Shown: positions 37,550 to 45,467 of the stretch, one piece after another
How the letters are laid out: every line of letters starts with the position of its first letter
How positions within the stretch are numbered: position 1 is the stretch's first letter
NCBI GenBank assembly: GCA_963841715.1
Contig: CAWJDP010000002.1
Span: forward strand, 248,001-312,000
Origin: DASPWW01 sp963841715
Lineage (GTDB): Bacteria; Actinomycetota; Thermoleophilia; Solirubrobacterales; 70-9
Length of the DNA stretch: 64,000 bases
Direction: 5' to 3'
Made by a program: the position numbers and the translations under genes
The notes under the pieces: generated by a model
Databases searched by the model: none
Told to the model about the DNA's origin: nothing
Seen by the model: only the letters and a program-made list of their open reading frames with translations

Positions 37550-38356
37550 GTGGCGGTGACTGAGACGGCGAGGAAGCGGGTCGCCGCGCGCGCGCGAAGG
37601 CTCGCCGATGGGTATAGGCCGCCCGACTACGCCGAGGTCCCGAGCGCCGATGCGGCGATCTTCCTCTGTGCGATCGACCACAAGACCGGTTACACGAGCG
37701 GCGCCAGGGTCGCGGGGGAGGGGCCGTTCGAGGGCAGCGCGCTGCTGTGGGCGCTGGGCCTCGATGCGGAGCGCCGCCGACCGGTTCTGCTCAGCTCCGA
37801 GTCACTGTGCGAGATCGACGCCGCCGGCGTCGCGGAGATCTTCGGCGGCGGCGGGGGCGCGGTGGCCGGCCCCGAGATCCGCGCCCGGCTGTGGCGTGAT
37901 CTCGCCGAGGGGCTGGCGCGCGAGTACCGCGGCGACGCGGACGCGCTGCTCGATGCCTGCGAAGGCAGGCTCGGCGGGACCGGCGGCCTGCTCGAGCGGA
38001 TGGCGCGCTTCGAGGCCTATGCCGACCCGCTCGAGAAGAAGAGCTTCCTGCTCGCAAAGATCTGCGCCCGGCGTGGCTGGCTCGATGTCACCGACTCCGA
38101 GAGCTGGCAGGTGTGCGCGGACAACGTGCTGATGCGGATCGCGCTGCGCTCCGGCCTCGTCGCCCCGGGGACCGCCGACGAGGTGCGCGCCGCGACCCGC
38201 GCCGCGCTTCGCGGCGTCGCCGACGAGTCCGGGATCCCGCCGCCGGTGCTTGACGACATGCTTTGGGAGCTGGGGCGCGAGGACCCGGACCTTGTCGGCG
38301 CCGACGCCGGCGAGCTACGCGAGCCTCCGCGTCCCGAGGGGACGTCCTGGTACTGA
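37550..38356 (+). CDS. Conserved-looking helical protein of unknown function between cysM and mec
   Basis: 268 residues, no signal or membrane segment, mostly helix. Striking stretches: AAIFLCAIDHKTGYTSGARV near residue 35, DPLEKKSFLLAKICARRGWL and SESWQVCADNVLMRIALRSG in the second half, and a Pro-rich acidic end. The charged motif pairs (CAIDHKTG; WQVCADN) suggest an enzyme rather than a structural protein. GTG start 25 bases after cysM and 55 bases before mec, so it is probably co-transcribed with cysteine-synthesis genes. I do not recognise the family. Confidence 0.6.
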   Translation: MAVTETARKRVAARARRLADGYRPPDYAEVPSADAAIFLCAIDHKTGYTSGARVAGEGPFEGSALLWALGLDAERRRPVLLSSESLCEIDAAGVAEIFGGGGGAVAGPEIRARLWRDLAEGLAREYRGDADALLDACEGRLGGTGGLLERMARFEAYADPLEKKSFLLAKICARRGWLDVTDSESWQVCADNVLMRIALRSGLVAPGTADEVRAATRAALRGVADESGIPPPVLDDMLWELGREDPDLVGADAGELREPPRPEGTSWY

Positions 38357-38411
38357 CGCGGCTCGCGGCGCGCCGATCGGCCGCTGCTCGATCATCTACC
38401 CTGCGGCGCCG

Positions 38412-38810
38412 ATGCGGATCGCGCGCTCGATGGTGGATGAGATCGTGGCTCACGCCCGCGAGGAGGCGCCGAACGAGTGCTGCGGGATGATCGGCGGCCA
38501 CGACGGTGAGGCGACGAGCCTGTACCGGGCGAAGAACGCCGATGCGAGCCCGCTCCGCTACACGGTCGACCCGCAGGACCAGTTCCGGATCATGGAGGAG
38601 CTCGAGAAGCGCGGCGAGGAGCTAGCCGCGATCTATCACTCGCACACCGGAAGCCCGGCGCTGCCGTCCCAGACCGATATCAACCTCGCCCGGGGATGGC
38701 CTGACCCCGTCTACGTAATCGCCTCTGTCGCCGATCTCGATTCCCCGGATGTGCGGGGATTTCGGATCGTCAACGGCTCGGTCGAGGAGGTCGAGCTCGA
38801 TGTCCACTAG
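38412..38810 (+). CDS. mec: Mec-type JAMM (MPN+) metallopeptidase
   Basis: 132 residues with a complete JAMM site: Glu22 in PNECCGMIGG and His76-x-His78-x7-Ser86-x2-Asp89 in IYHSHTGSPALPSQTD. In mycobacteria Mec hydrolyses the CysO-cysteine adduct to release cysteine. Here it could also trim the Cys-Arg tail of CysO, as QbsD does for QbsE. ATG start; its stop lies inside the next gene (11-base overlap). Confidence 0.9.
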   Translation: MRIARSMVDEIVAHAREEAPNECCGMIGGHDGEATSLYRAKNADASPLRYTVDPQDQFRIMEELEKRGEELAAIYHSHTGSPALPSQTDINLARGWPDPVYVIASVADLDSPDVRGFRIVNGSVEEVELDVH

Positions 38811-39309
38811 CCAGCCGCTGACGTGCCCGCGCTGCGCGCAGCGCTACTCGTTGGAGGAGCGCTTCTGCCCGAGCTGCAGGATGCCGCTCGTCTACGCCGG
38901 GGCGGGAGAGCACCACCCGATCACCGACGCCGAGGGCAGGGCGCGGAAGATCAAGCCCCAGTACACGGGCGGCGAGCTCGTTCGCGTCGCCGGCGGCCGC
39001 AACCAGGCCGAGGCGGAGCTGATCCAGGGGATCCTGCTCGAGGAGGGGATCCCGAGCATCCTGCGCCGCACGCGCGGGTTCGACGTCCCCGACTTCCTCG
39101 CCGCGGGACCGCGCGACGTGCTCGTCCCCGAGGCCGGCGCGGAGGCGGCGCGGACGATGCTCGTCGACGCCGCCTTGATCAGCAACGGGCACGTCGACCC
39201 GGGCGCGCTGCCCGGCGTCGGCTCGCCGGCGCGGCTCGCCGTGTGGATCCTCGTCGCCGTCGTGGCCGCCGCCGCGATCGTGTGGCTGCTGTATCAGGCG
39301 ACCGTCTGA
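38800..39309 (+). CDS. Zinc-ribbon protein with DUF2007-like domain and C-terminal membrane helix
   Basis: 169 residues: zinc ribbon CPRC-x11-CPSC near the N-terminus, a DUF2007-like domain (about residues 60-125: ELVRVAGGRNQAEAELIQGI, LLEEGIPSILRRT, DVLVPEAGAEAARTML) and a tail anchor (LAVWILVAVVAAAAIVWLLY). DUF2007 proteins are putative signalling proteins. The ATG overlaps the mec stop, so translation is coupled to the cysteine operon; a connection to sulfur or metal sensing is inferred from that only. Confidence 0.75.
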   Translation: MSTSQPLTCPRCAQRYSLEERFCPSCRMPLVYAGAGEHHPITDAEGRARKIKPQYTGGELVRVAGGRNQAEAELIQGILLEEGIPSILRRTRGFDVPDFLAAGPRDVLVPEAGAEAARTMLVDAALISNGHVDPGALPGVGSPARLAVWILVAVVAAAAIVWLLYQATV

Positions 39310-39573
39310 CGCTGTTTGTTTTTCGGTGATCACTTCGACCCCGGGCGGTTGCCATCGGCGAGCCGTGAGCCGATCCGGGTCGGACGCTCCTGCACCGTGG
39401 GGGAAGCGGCGGCAGGAGGCTCGCGCGATACTGAAGGAGTAGGGCGTCGCCGGCACCGCGCCTATCGCCGAGACGTGCCGGCAGTCGATCAGGTGGCGCG
39501 AGGGACTCTGCATCTGGCGGCACAACTTTGCCCCAGAAGCCGAGGCCCTTGAAACCACTGGATTGGAGACAGC

Positions 39574-40023
39574 ATGACTTCAGCATCGAAGGAGAGGATC
39601 CAGGTAGGCGCCCTCAGCGTGCGCTTCCTGGTTGAGGCCGCCGATTCGAACGGAAGCGCAAGCGTCTTCGAATGCTTCGTTCCTGCCGAAAGCAAGATGC
39701 CCGCGCCGCACAGTCACGACGGCTTCGAGGAGACGATCTACGGGCTCGATGGCATCACGACTTGGAGCGTTGACGGGCGGACGCTCGACGTCGGCCCTGG
39801 CGAGGCCTTCTGCGTACCTCGCGGAGCGGTCCACGGCTTCGACAACCACGGCACCGAAGAGGCCAAATTCCTGGCGATATCAACCCCCGGCATCATGGCG
39901 CCGGACTACTTCCGTGAGATTCATGAGGTGCTGGCGTCGACTCCTGATGGCCCCCCGGACCTGGAGAAGGTGGCGGAGGTCATGCGCCGCCACGGCCTGA
40001 CGCCGGCGCCACCCGCCAACTGA
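39574..40023 (+). CDS. Single-domain cupin protein
   Basis: 149 residues. Cupin motif 1: PHSHDGFEETIYGLDG (metal ligands His, His, Glu); motif 2: GEAFCVPRGAVHGFDNHG (Pro, His). One conserved double-stranded beta-helix domain and a short helical end (EKVAEVMRRHGLTP). It may be a small dioxygenase or isomerase; substrate unknown. Codon use is less G+C-biased than neighbours (for example AAA, ATA, TTC runs), hinting at recent acquisition. ATG start with GGAG upstream. The 264 bases before it hold no convincing gene, only a short T-rich patch near 39312. Confidence 0.8.
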   Translation: MTSASKERIQVGALSVRFLVEAADSNGSASVFECFVPAESKMPAPHSHDGFEETIYGLDGITTWSVDGRTLDVGPGEAFCVPRGAVHGFDNHGTEEAKFLAISTPGIMAPDYFREIHEVLASTPDGPPDLEKVAEVMRRHGLTPAPPAN

Positions 40024-40091
40024 CGCGCCTTCTACGTTCGACAGGCAGTGCTGCCGCTCCGGACTAGGAGGAGAAGTGCCCGTATCAGTTG

Positions 40092-40502
40092 CTACCAGAC
40101 GACCTCGGGCGGGTACTTCGCGAACGCGAAGAACCACACGAACAGCAGCACGATCGCGACGACGAGCGACGCGATCAGCATCGGCTCGAGGGGACCCCGC
40201 GGGGGCCGCCGCTCCTCGCCGTCCTCCTCTATCCACGATCCGCCGACCACGCGCAGGTAGAGCCCGTTGACCCAGAACAGGGCCGGCGAGAACAGCGCCA
40301 TCGCCGTCGGCACGCACAGGAGCCCGAGCAGGAAGTGGCTGGCGCTCGAGTCGACGAGCTGGCCCAGCAGCCACAGGGTGCCGAGCGGGATCCCGATCCA
40401 CAGCGTCAGGCAGCCGACGGCGAGGACGGCGATCAGGAACAGCCCGGCGAGGCGATTGACTGCGCCGCGCGCCCTCCTCGGCGTTGCGGTCATCGCCTCC
40501 AT
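40092..40502 (-). CDS. Three-helix membrane protein after the YrbE pair
   Basis: 136 residues with hydrophobic segments at about 18-48 (LFLIAVLAVGCLTLWIGIPL), 58-75 and 108-130 (LIASLVVAIVLLFVWFFAFA). It follows yrbE2 by 3 bases and so is in the same operon. I recognise no family; in Mce-type systems the permeases are usually followed by Mce substrate-binding proteins, which this is not. Confidence 0.6.
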   Translation of the reverse strand: MEAMTATPRRARGAVNRLAGLFLIAVLAVGCLTLWIGIPLGTLWLLGQLVDSSASHFLLGLLCVPTAMALFSPALFWVNGLYLRVVGGSWIEEDGEERRPPRGPLEPMLIASLVVAIVLLFVWFFAFAKYPPEVVW

Positions 40503-40505
40503 CCG

Positions 40506-41303
40506 CTACCCCCCGATCGGCGCCCTCGGGTTGGCGCCCCAGAAGACGAGCGTCCCCATCATCCCGATCAGGTGCACCAGGACGATGTTGAGGACCATCG
40601 ACTTCGCGGTTGCGGTGCCGACGCCGACCGGCCCCCCCGAGGCGGTGTAGCCGTAGTAGCAGCCGACGAGGACGATCGCGGTTGCCATCGCCATCGCCTT
40701 GATGAGGCTGAATAAGAGATCGGGCGGGTTCTGGAACATCCAGAAGATCAGGAAGTAGCCGCCCTGGGAGACCTCGCCGATCTGCTTGACGACCGCGAGC
40801 CAGGAGGCAAAGAAGCCGACCCCGACCGCGGCCAGGTACATGAACGGAAGCGTCATCCACGCGGCGAGCAGCCTCGTCGCGGCGAGGAAGGTCATCGGGG
40901 GAACGCCCATCACCTCGAGCGCGTCGATCTCATCCGAGATCCGCATCGCCCCGAGCTCGGCGACGATCCCGGTCCCGATCTTCGCCGACATCATGTAGCC
41001 GAACGCGTAGGGGATCACCTCGCGCAGGTCACACCAGGCGGCGAACACGCCCGCGTAGGCGGGCGAGCCGACGGAGCGGTTGAAGTAGGCGCCCTCGATC
41101 CCGCACTGCAGGCCCAGGATGAACACGAGCCCCCAGATCACGATCGTCGAGCCCAAGATCAGGATCCCGGCCTGCCTCAGCGCCTCGCCGAAGAACTGGA
41201 ACACCCGGCCCGAGTAGACGAGCCCGATGACGCGGGCGCAAAAGCGCGCGATCTCGCCCAGCGAGCCGAGCCAGTCGCGGGGGACCGCCAGCCAGCCGGG
41301 CAT
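40506..41303 (-). CDS. YrbE/MlaE-type ABC lipid-transport permease (second)
   Basis: 265 residues with the MlaE permease layout: an amphipathic N-terminus, then about five membrane helices. Typical patches: SPAYAGVFAAWCDLREVIPY, KIGTGIVAELGAMRISDEID, ALEVMGVPPMTFLAATRLLA and SGGPVGVGTATAKSMVLN. These permeases move lipids with an Mkl/MlaF ATPase and Mce proteins. Neither partner is encoded in this window. Second of two tandem YrbE genes. Confidence 0.85.
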   Translation of the reverse strand: MPGWLAVPRDWLGSLGEIARFCARVIGLVYSGRVFQFFGEALRQAGILILGSTIVIWGLVFILGLQCGIEGAYFNRSVGSPAYAGVFAAWCDLREVIPYAFGYMMSAKIGTGIVAELGAMRISDEIDALEVMGVPPMTFLAATRLLAAWMTLPFMYLAAVGVGFFASWLAVVKQIGEVSQGGYFLIFWMFQNPPDLLFSLIKAMAMATAIVLVGCYYGYTASGGPVGVGTATAKSMVLNIVLVHLIGMMGTLVFWGANPRAPIGG

Positions 41304-41329
41304 CAGAACACCACCCGTTCGACGCGGCC

Positions 41330-41366
41330 CCGCCAGAAGCGGACGCGAAGCGGAGCATTCTGGCGG
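41330..41366. repeat. 9-bp inverted repeat between the two yrbE genes
   Basis: CCGCCAGAA and TTCTGGCGG pair perfectly around 19 bases, in the 73-base gap between the permease genes. It may tune expression of the second gene or mark an RNA processing site; no U-tract. Confidence 0.45.
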
Positions 41367-41376
41367 AATTGATGCA

Positions 41377-42183
41377 CTACTTGATCACCGAGATCTCGGG
41401 GTGGGTGGCGAGCAGCGTCTGGGTGAAGACGTAGTTGAACGCGAACACGCCCATGAACGCGATCACGACCGCCTCGTTGACCGCGCGGCCGACCCCGGCG
41501 GCGCCCCCGGAGGCGTTCATGCCCTTGTAGGAGCAGACGATCGCGACGATCGCCCCGAACAGGGTCGTCTTCAGGACCGAGCCCCAGAGGTCGGTGACCG
41601 AGGCGTTGTTGAAAAGCGTCGCGAAGAAGCCCCCGAGCGGCTGGCCGTAGGTGAGCTCGGCGAAGAGCCCGCCGAAGATCCCGAACAGGAGCGCGTAGAT
41701 GTCGAGCAGGCCGGTGATCAGCATCAAGGCGAGGAAGCGGGGGACGACGAGGTTCTTGATCGGATCGACGCCGAGGACCTGCAATGCGTCGAGCTCCTCG
41801 CGGATCTTGCGCGCCCCGAGATCGGCGGTGATCGCGGTCCCGGCGACGCCGGCGACGACGACCGCGGTCACGAACGGGGCGAACTCGCGGACCGAGGCGA
41901 GGATGAAGAAGCCGCCGAGGCGATCGAGGGCTCCGAACAGGGACAGGAAGTTCGCCGCCTGCAGGCCCGGGGCTCCGAAGCCGAAGGCGACGGTCGAGAT
42001 CAGCATCGGAAACCAGCACAGCTGGAAGGCGAACAGGAACTGGCCGATGAACTCGCCCCCGTAGGGGTAGGGCGGGCGGACCGTCGCGACGAGCGTCTTC
42101 CCGGTCAGGATCATCATGTTCCCGACCTGCTCGAACAGCGACTTGGCCGGCAGGAATGCCCTGTCGGCGACCGCTCTAACCAT
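41377..42183 (-). CDS. YrbE/MlaE-type ABC lipid-transport permease (first)
   Basis: 268 residues. Characteristic stretches: FAPFVTAVVVAGVAGTAITA, DLGARKIREELDALQVLGVD, PIKNLVVPRFLALMLITGLL and CSYKGMNASGGAAGVGRAVN. About five membrane helices. Same family as the next gene, forming the usual YrbEA/YrbEB pair. The ATG follows the stop of the GntR gene with no gap, so the regulator and permeases form one operon. Confidence 0.87.
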   Translation of the reverse strand: MVRAVADRAFLPAKSLFEQVGNMMILTGKTLVATVRPPYPYGGEFIGQFLFAFQLCWFPMLISTVAFGFGAPGLQAANFLSLFGALDRLGGFFILASVREFAPFVTAVVVAGVAGTAITADLGARKIREELDALQVLGVDPIKNLVVPRFLALMLITGLLDIYALLFGIFGGLFAELTYGQPLGGFFATLFNNASVTDLWGSVLKTTLFGAIVAIVCSYKGMNASGGAAGVGRAVNEAVVIAFMGVFAFNYVFTQTLLATHPEISVIK

Positions 42184-43005
42184 TTACGGGCAGCCCGACG
42201 AGACCTTGACCCGCCACCAGTTCATCAGCGCACCGACCGGACCCCAGCGCGGCTGAACCTCGTACCCGCCGCACCCCGGATCGCCCATCTCCTGGTACGT
42301 AACCGACTCCCACTTGTGGGCGGCCGGATCTCTCGCCATCTCCTCGAACCGGCCCCGAGCGCGGCGCTGGCGCTTGCCGCGGTCCTCGGCGACGTCGCGT
42401 GCGCGCTTCAGCATGTCGAGGAGCTGGTCGCGCGTCCGCTCGAGTTCGCCCGCGTCGGGGACGTGGCTGTGCGAGAGCAGCAGCGGGTGGACCGGCTCCA
42501 GCATCGCCTGGACCTCGCCGGGGTAGGAGGCGAGCTCGGTCTCGAGCCGGGCGATCTGGCGGCGGAGCTCGTCGCGCGCCAGGCGCTCGTCCGCATCCCT
42601 CGTCGTCGGCACGGGCTCCGGAGTGCTCCCGGCATAGATAGCGCGGGCGAGATCGCGCGGATCGACGCCGCTGTCGCGGGCGCTGCTCGCCGCCTCGGCG
42701 GCAAGCCGCTCGAGGTCGGGAGAGGCCGGAGCGCCGTCGGCGACGAAGGTCCCGTGGCCCTGGCGTGACTCGATCAGCCCGTCGTCCTCGAGGTGGCGGT
42801 AGACGGCTCGGGCGGTGTTGACGTTGACGCCGCTCCCCGTCGCCAGTTCCCGCACGCCCGGAAGGCGATCCCCAGCCGCGAGCTCGCCGCTCGCGATCAG
42901 CACCCTCAGTCTCCATCCGAGCTGGGCGCCAACCGGGAGGTCGTCCGCCCGCTCGAGGTCGGGGACCATCTCGGCACGCTGCGTCTCGGACGAGGATTGT
43001 GCCAT
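42184..43005 (-). CDS. GntR-family regulator with extended C-terminus
   Basis: 273 residues. GntR winged helix at residues 25-90: LPVGAQLGWRLRVLIASGEL, GDRLPGVRELATGSGVNVNT and RHLEDDGLIESRQGHGTFVA. A helical middle (about 95-225) follows, not the FadR or UTRA domain, and then an unusual 40-residue end with two Cys and several Trp/Gly (DPGCGGYEVQPRWGPVGALM). It heads the YrbE operon and overlaps an inverted repeat at its own start codon, pointing to autoregulation. Confidence 0.82.
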   Translation of the reverse strand: MAQSSSETQRAEMVPDLERADDLPVGAQLGWRLRVLIASGELAAGDRLPGVRELATGSGVNVNTARAVYRHLEDDGLIESRQGHGTFVADGAPASPDLERLAAEAASSARDSGVDPRDLARAIYAGSTPEPVPTTRDADERLARDELRRQIARLETELASYPGEVQAMLEPVHPLLLSHSHVPDAGELERTRDQLLDMLKRARDVAEDRGKRQRRARGRFEEMARDPAAHKWESVTYQEMGDPGCGGYEVQPRWGPVGALMNWWRVKVSSGCP

Positions 43006-43019
43006 TGAGCTAGCACAAT
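42996..43019 (-). promoter_or_regulatory. Candidate GntR operator over its own start codon
   Basis: ATTGTGC and GCACAAT form a perfect 7-bp inverted repeat around 10 bases that include the ATG and a GCTAGC core. Placement would let bound protein block transcription or translation start of its own operon. Confidence 0.5.
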
Positions 43020-43054
43020 ATCACTCAATCCGGCGCCGGGGCGTGCCCCCATGC

Positions 43055-43848
43055 CTACGGCGAGATGGCGGGGAAGCTACCGGTGTCGGAGAGTCGGGGT
43101 CGCCTGGCCGAGGTCTGGTCGCGCAGGCGCCGGCGCCACTCGCGCTCGATCTCGGCGAACGGGGCGTCGAATGCGAGCTCGAGGTTGCCGCGGGTGCCCT
43201 GGGGGTGGAGCCGGCGAACGAGTCGGTCGCATGCCTCGGGACCGACCTCCTTGTCGAGCAAGTCGAACAGCGTCCAGCCGAGGATGACCGCGTCGCGGGG
43301 GGAGGGCGGGAACGCCGGCCGCCCGCCCTCGCGCATCCGGCGGACCATCGCGGCGCGGAACAGCGGCACCTGGTCGGCGAAGTACTGGGCGCCGCCCTCG
43401 ATCAGCCATGCCCACGGAGGTAACGCATGAATCGTCGCGGGCCCCACGGCGGCGGAAGCCGGCTGTTGTTGGCGGCGAGCACGATCTGCGCGTAGAGGCG
43501 CTCGGCGGTCCCGAGCAGCGCGCGCCGGGAGTCCTCGCCGGCGGCGCGCCGCTCGGCATGCTCGTCGTTGAGGATGTGGAGCTCGGTCTCCATCGCCCAG
43601 CCCGCGAGGTAGCGCCGCGCTGCCGGCGCCGCCGCGAGCCGGGCTGCGGGCAGGAACGGGTGCGCCGCCGCGAGCCATCCCGCGGCGGGGTGGACGATCA
43701 CGGTGATCTCGTCCGGGGCGCGATTGAAGCGCTCCTCGAGCCGCAGCCGCAGGTCCTCGAGCTCGTCGAGCGTGCGCTGCGCGCACTCGGTGTCGTCGGT
43801 CTCGTGCCGCGCGGTGAAGCTCAGCGAACGTGTCTCGACCCAGGCGAT
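43055..43848 (-). CDS. Putative metallopeptidase-like protein of an actinobacterial family (one frameshift)
   Basis: About 264 residues. N-terminal part: WVETRSLSFTARHETDD, LEERFNRAPDEITVIVHPAA, AGWAMETELHILNDEHAE and RLYAQIVLAANNSRLPPPWG. C-terminal part in another frame: WAWLIEGGAQYFADQVPLFR and AVILGWTLFDLLDKEVGPEA. A missing base near 43425 separates them: restoring it gives YLR-WAWLIEGG. The layout (Glu-rich AWxxEG-AxYF core) recalls gluzincin-like proteins, but I see no HExxH, so activity is uncertain. No normal start codon is seen before the first motif; an ATC at 43848 fits the family N-terminus. Confidence 0.5.
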
Positions 43849-44077
43849 GCGCCGAGCTTAGCCTGCGCCGAGGCCGCGAAAACCGATGCGACGTTTGCAG
43901 CGGGGGATGAGACGCTATTTGAACCCCGAGGCGCAATTGCCGAGGCTTTCGCGGAGTTTCGGATCGAAATCAAACAATGCGCGGACTTCCTCGTGTCCGC
44001 GATAGACGGTGGACTCGCCCTCGAGCATCGCCGGAAGGGACGCCGCCCCAGTGGGGCTTTCGCTTGGTGGACGACTG

Positions 44078-44527
44078 CTAGCCGGGGGGCTGCTGGGCGA
44101 GCACCGCGGCCTCCTTCATCGCGCCGCTGGTGCCCCCCACCGCGTAGATCTTTCTCTCCTCACCCAGCTTGAGCCCGAAGCGGGTCAATTCCACTTCCAC
44201 CGGCCGGCTCAGCGTCGCAACCTTCCGCTTGATCTTTCCCCCCGCCCAGCCCCCGGTGTGGAAGATGTGGACGCCGCGGTCGGTGACGATGACCGCCCGT
44301 CCCTGCCTCCTCGTGAGGGGCACGATGACCAGGAGAAGGATGTTGAGCGGCACCAGAAGCACCAAGATCAGCCAGATAGACATGCCCGTGGTACCCCGGA
44401 ACACGACCCGGGCAGTCACACCCTCCATCTGAGGGGCAGTGGCCTCGGCGAGCTTTCGCTCCATGCCCCTGAGGAATGTCCCTCCGGCCACCTCGTGCCG
44501 AGCAGACGACTTTGACTCTGCTTCCAT
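44078..44527 (-). CDS. Membrane protein with central hydrophobic hairpin and PH-like end
   Basis: 149 residues: a charged N-terminal region, a strongly hydrophobic stretch (TGMSIWLILVLLVPLNILLL plus VIVPL) and a soluble C-terminal half with beta-type alternation (RAVIVTDRGVHIFHTGGWAG, KVATLSRPVEVELTRFGLKL, ERKIYAVGGTSG) like small PH-type membrane domains. Its ATG lies 2 bases from the divergent lipoprotein start. No function known. Base composition is lower in G+C than most of the window. The roughly 230 bases between this gene and 43848 contain nothing I can support. Confidence 0.6.
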   Translation of the reverse strand: MEAESKSSARHEVAGGTFLRGMERKLAEATAPQMEGVTARVVFRGTTGMSIWLILVLLVPLNILLLVIVPLTRRQGRAVIVTDRGVHIFHTGGWAGGKIKRKVATLSRPVEVELTRFGLKLGEERKIYAVGGTSGAMKEAAVLAQQPPG

Positions 44528-44529
44528 GA

Positions 44530-45039
44530 TTGTTCGCTTCGCTGCCAGTCACCTTGCTTGGAGCGCTTGTCGCGATTGTTGGGTGCGGATCGGGCCAGAA
44601 GAGCGGTCCGCTTTCCGCTGCGGAGAAGCACTATATCCGCCAGGCTGAGCAGCATGCGAGGTTGTTCCAGAGGGCGGAGGGTCGCGTGACGGCTGGCATT
44701 CTGCCCGCCAAGGTTCAGAGCCCTACGGAAGCTGGCCTACCCACCGAACAGATGAATGTGACCCAGAAGGTGCTCAATGCGGGCCGCAGGGCGGTGCACT
44801 CATGGAAGGGTCGCGGCTGTCCGAGCAGCCGTGCAAATGAGCCCTGCAATTCCTGGTTTGACACTCTCAAAGATCTTGCCTGGGATCCGCGGCTGATCGA
44901 GTTCATCAACCGCCCTTACACGAAGGCAAGGTTGCAGGCGGTGATCGGGGCGGGTCACAAGGAGGCACACAAGGAGGCACAGCAGTGGCGACGCACCCAG
45001 GGGGAGATCAAAAAGCTCCAGAGGGAGGTCTCTTCTTGA
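44530..45039 (+). CDS. Putative lipoprotein, lower G+C
   Basis: 169 residues: signal peptide and lipobox (VTLLGALVAIVGCGSG), then a helical, Lys/Glu/Gln-rich mature part (AAEKHYIRQAEQHARLFQRA; GAGHKEAHKEAQQWRRTQGE) with two Cys in GRGCPSSRANEPC. Codons such as ATA, TTT, AGG and AAA are frequent compared with neighbours. The TTG start leaves only 2 bases to the divergent gene, so the true start may be slightly different. No family recognised. Confidence 0.6.
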   Translation: MFASLPVTLLGALVAIVGCGSGQKSGPLSAAEKHYIRQAEQHARLFQRAEGRVTAGILPAKVQSPTEAGLPTEQMNVTQKVLNAGRRAVHSWKGRGCPSSRANEPCNSWFDTLKDLAWDPRLIEFINRPYTKARLQAVIGAGHKEAHKEAQQWRRTQGEIKKLQREVSS

Positions 45040-45103
45040 TCGGAGGGACCTGGGACCACAAGCTGATCGTCGGTCTTGTTGCCCACAGGATTGGCTGAGC
45101 GTT

Positions 45104-45436
45104 CTAGCGTGTCTGCTTCGGGGTGACCTTGGTCACCGAGTCATCGCCCTCGCCAAGGTACTTCAGCAAGACCACATAGGTCTTGCCCGACGTCGTCAAC
45201 GCCTTGACCGCATATGTCTCGCCGACCTTCGAATTGAAGTCATCGGGATAGGTGACCGACTTGATCTGGGCCCCGGTGTCGCTCTCGACAATCCGCATGA
45301 GCTTGCGCTCGGCCCGTGGCGTGGCAGGTTGCGTCTTGGCATCGCCCCCGTCCCCGCAGCCAACGAAGGCGACTGTCCCGACGATCATGAGGCCGGCGGT
45401 GACGAACTCAGTGAGGCGACGAGCTCCCAGCTTCAC
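45104..45436 (-). CDS. Small lipoprotein
   Basis: 110 residues from a GTG giving VKLGARRLTEF (frame open to 45466). Lipobox VAFVGC is followed by GDGGDAKTQPATP and one compact beta domain (IKSVTYPDDFNSKVGETYAV, TTSGKTYVVLLKYLGEGDDS). The KVGETYAV patch recalls DUF4333-type domains of actinobacterial lipoproteins, only weakly. The stop is 31 bases from the HEAT-repeat gene's upstream end, in the same strand group. Confidence 0.6.
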   Translation of the reverse strand: MKLGARRLTEFVTAGLMIVGTVAFVGCGDGGDAKTQPATPRAERKLMRIVESDTGAQIKSVTYPDDFNSKVGETYAVKALTTSGKTYVVLLKYLGEGDDSVTKVTPKQTR

Positions 45437-45467
45437 GCGGTGATCATCACGAAGGCGAAGCACCACC

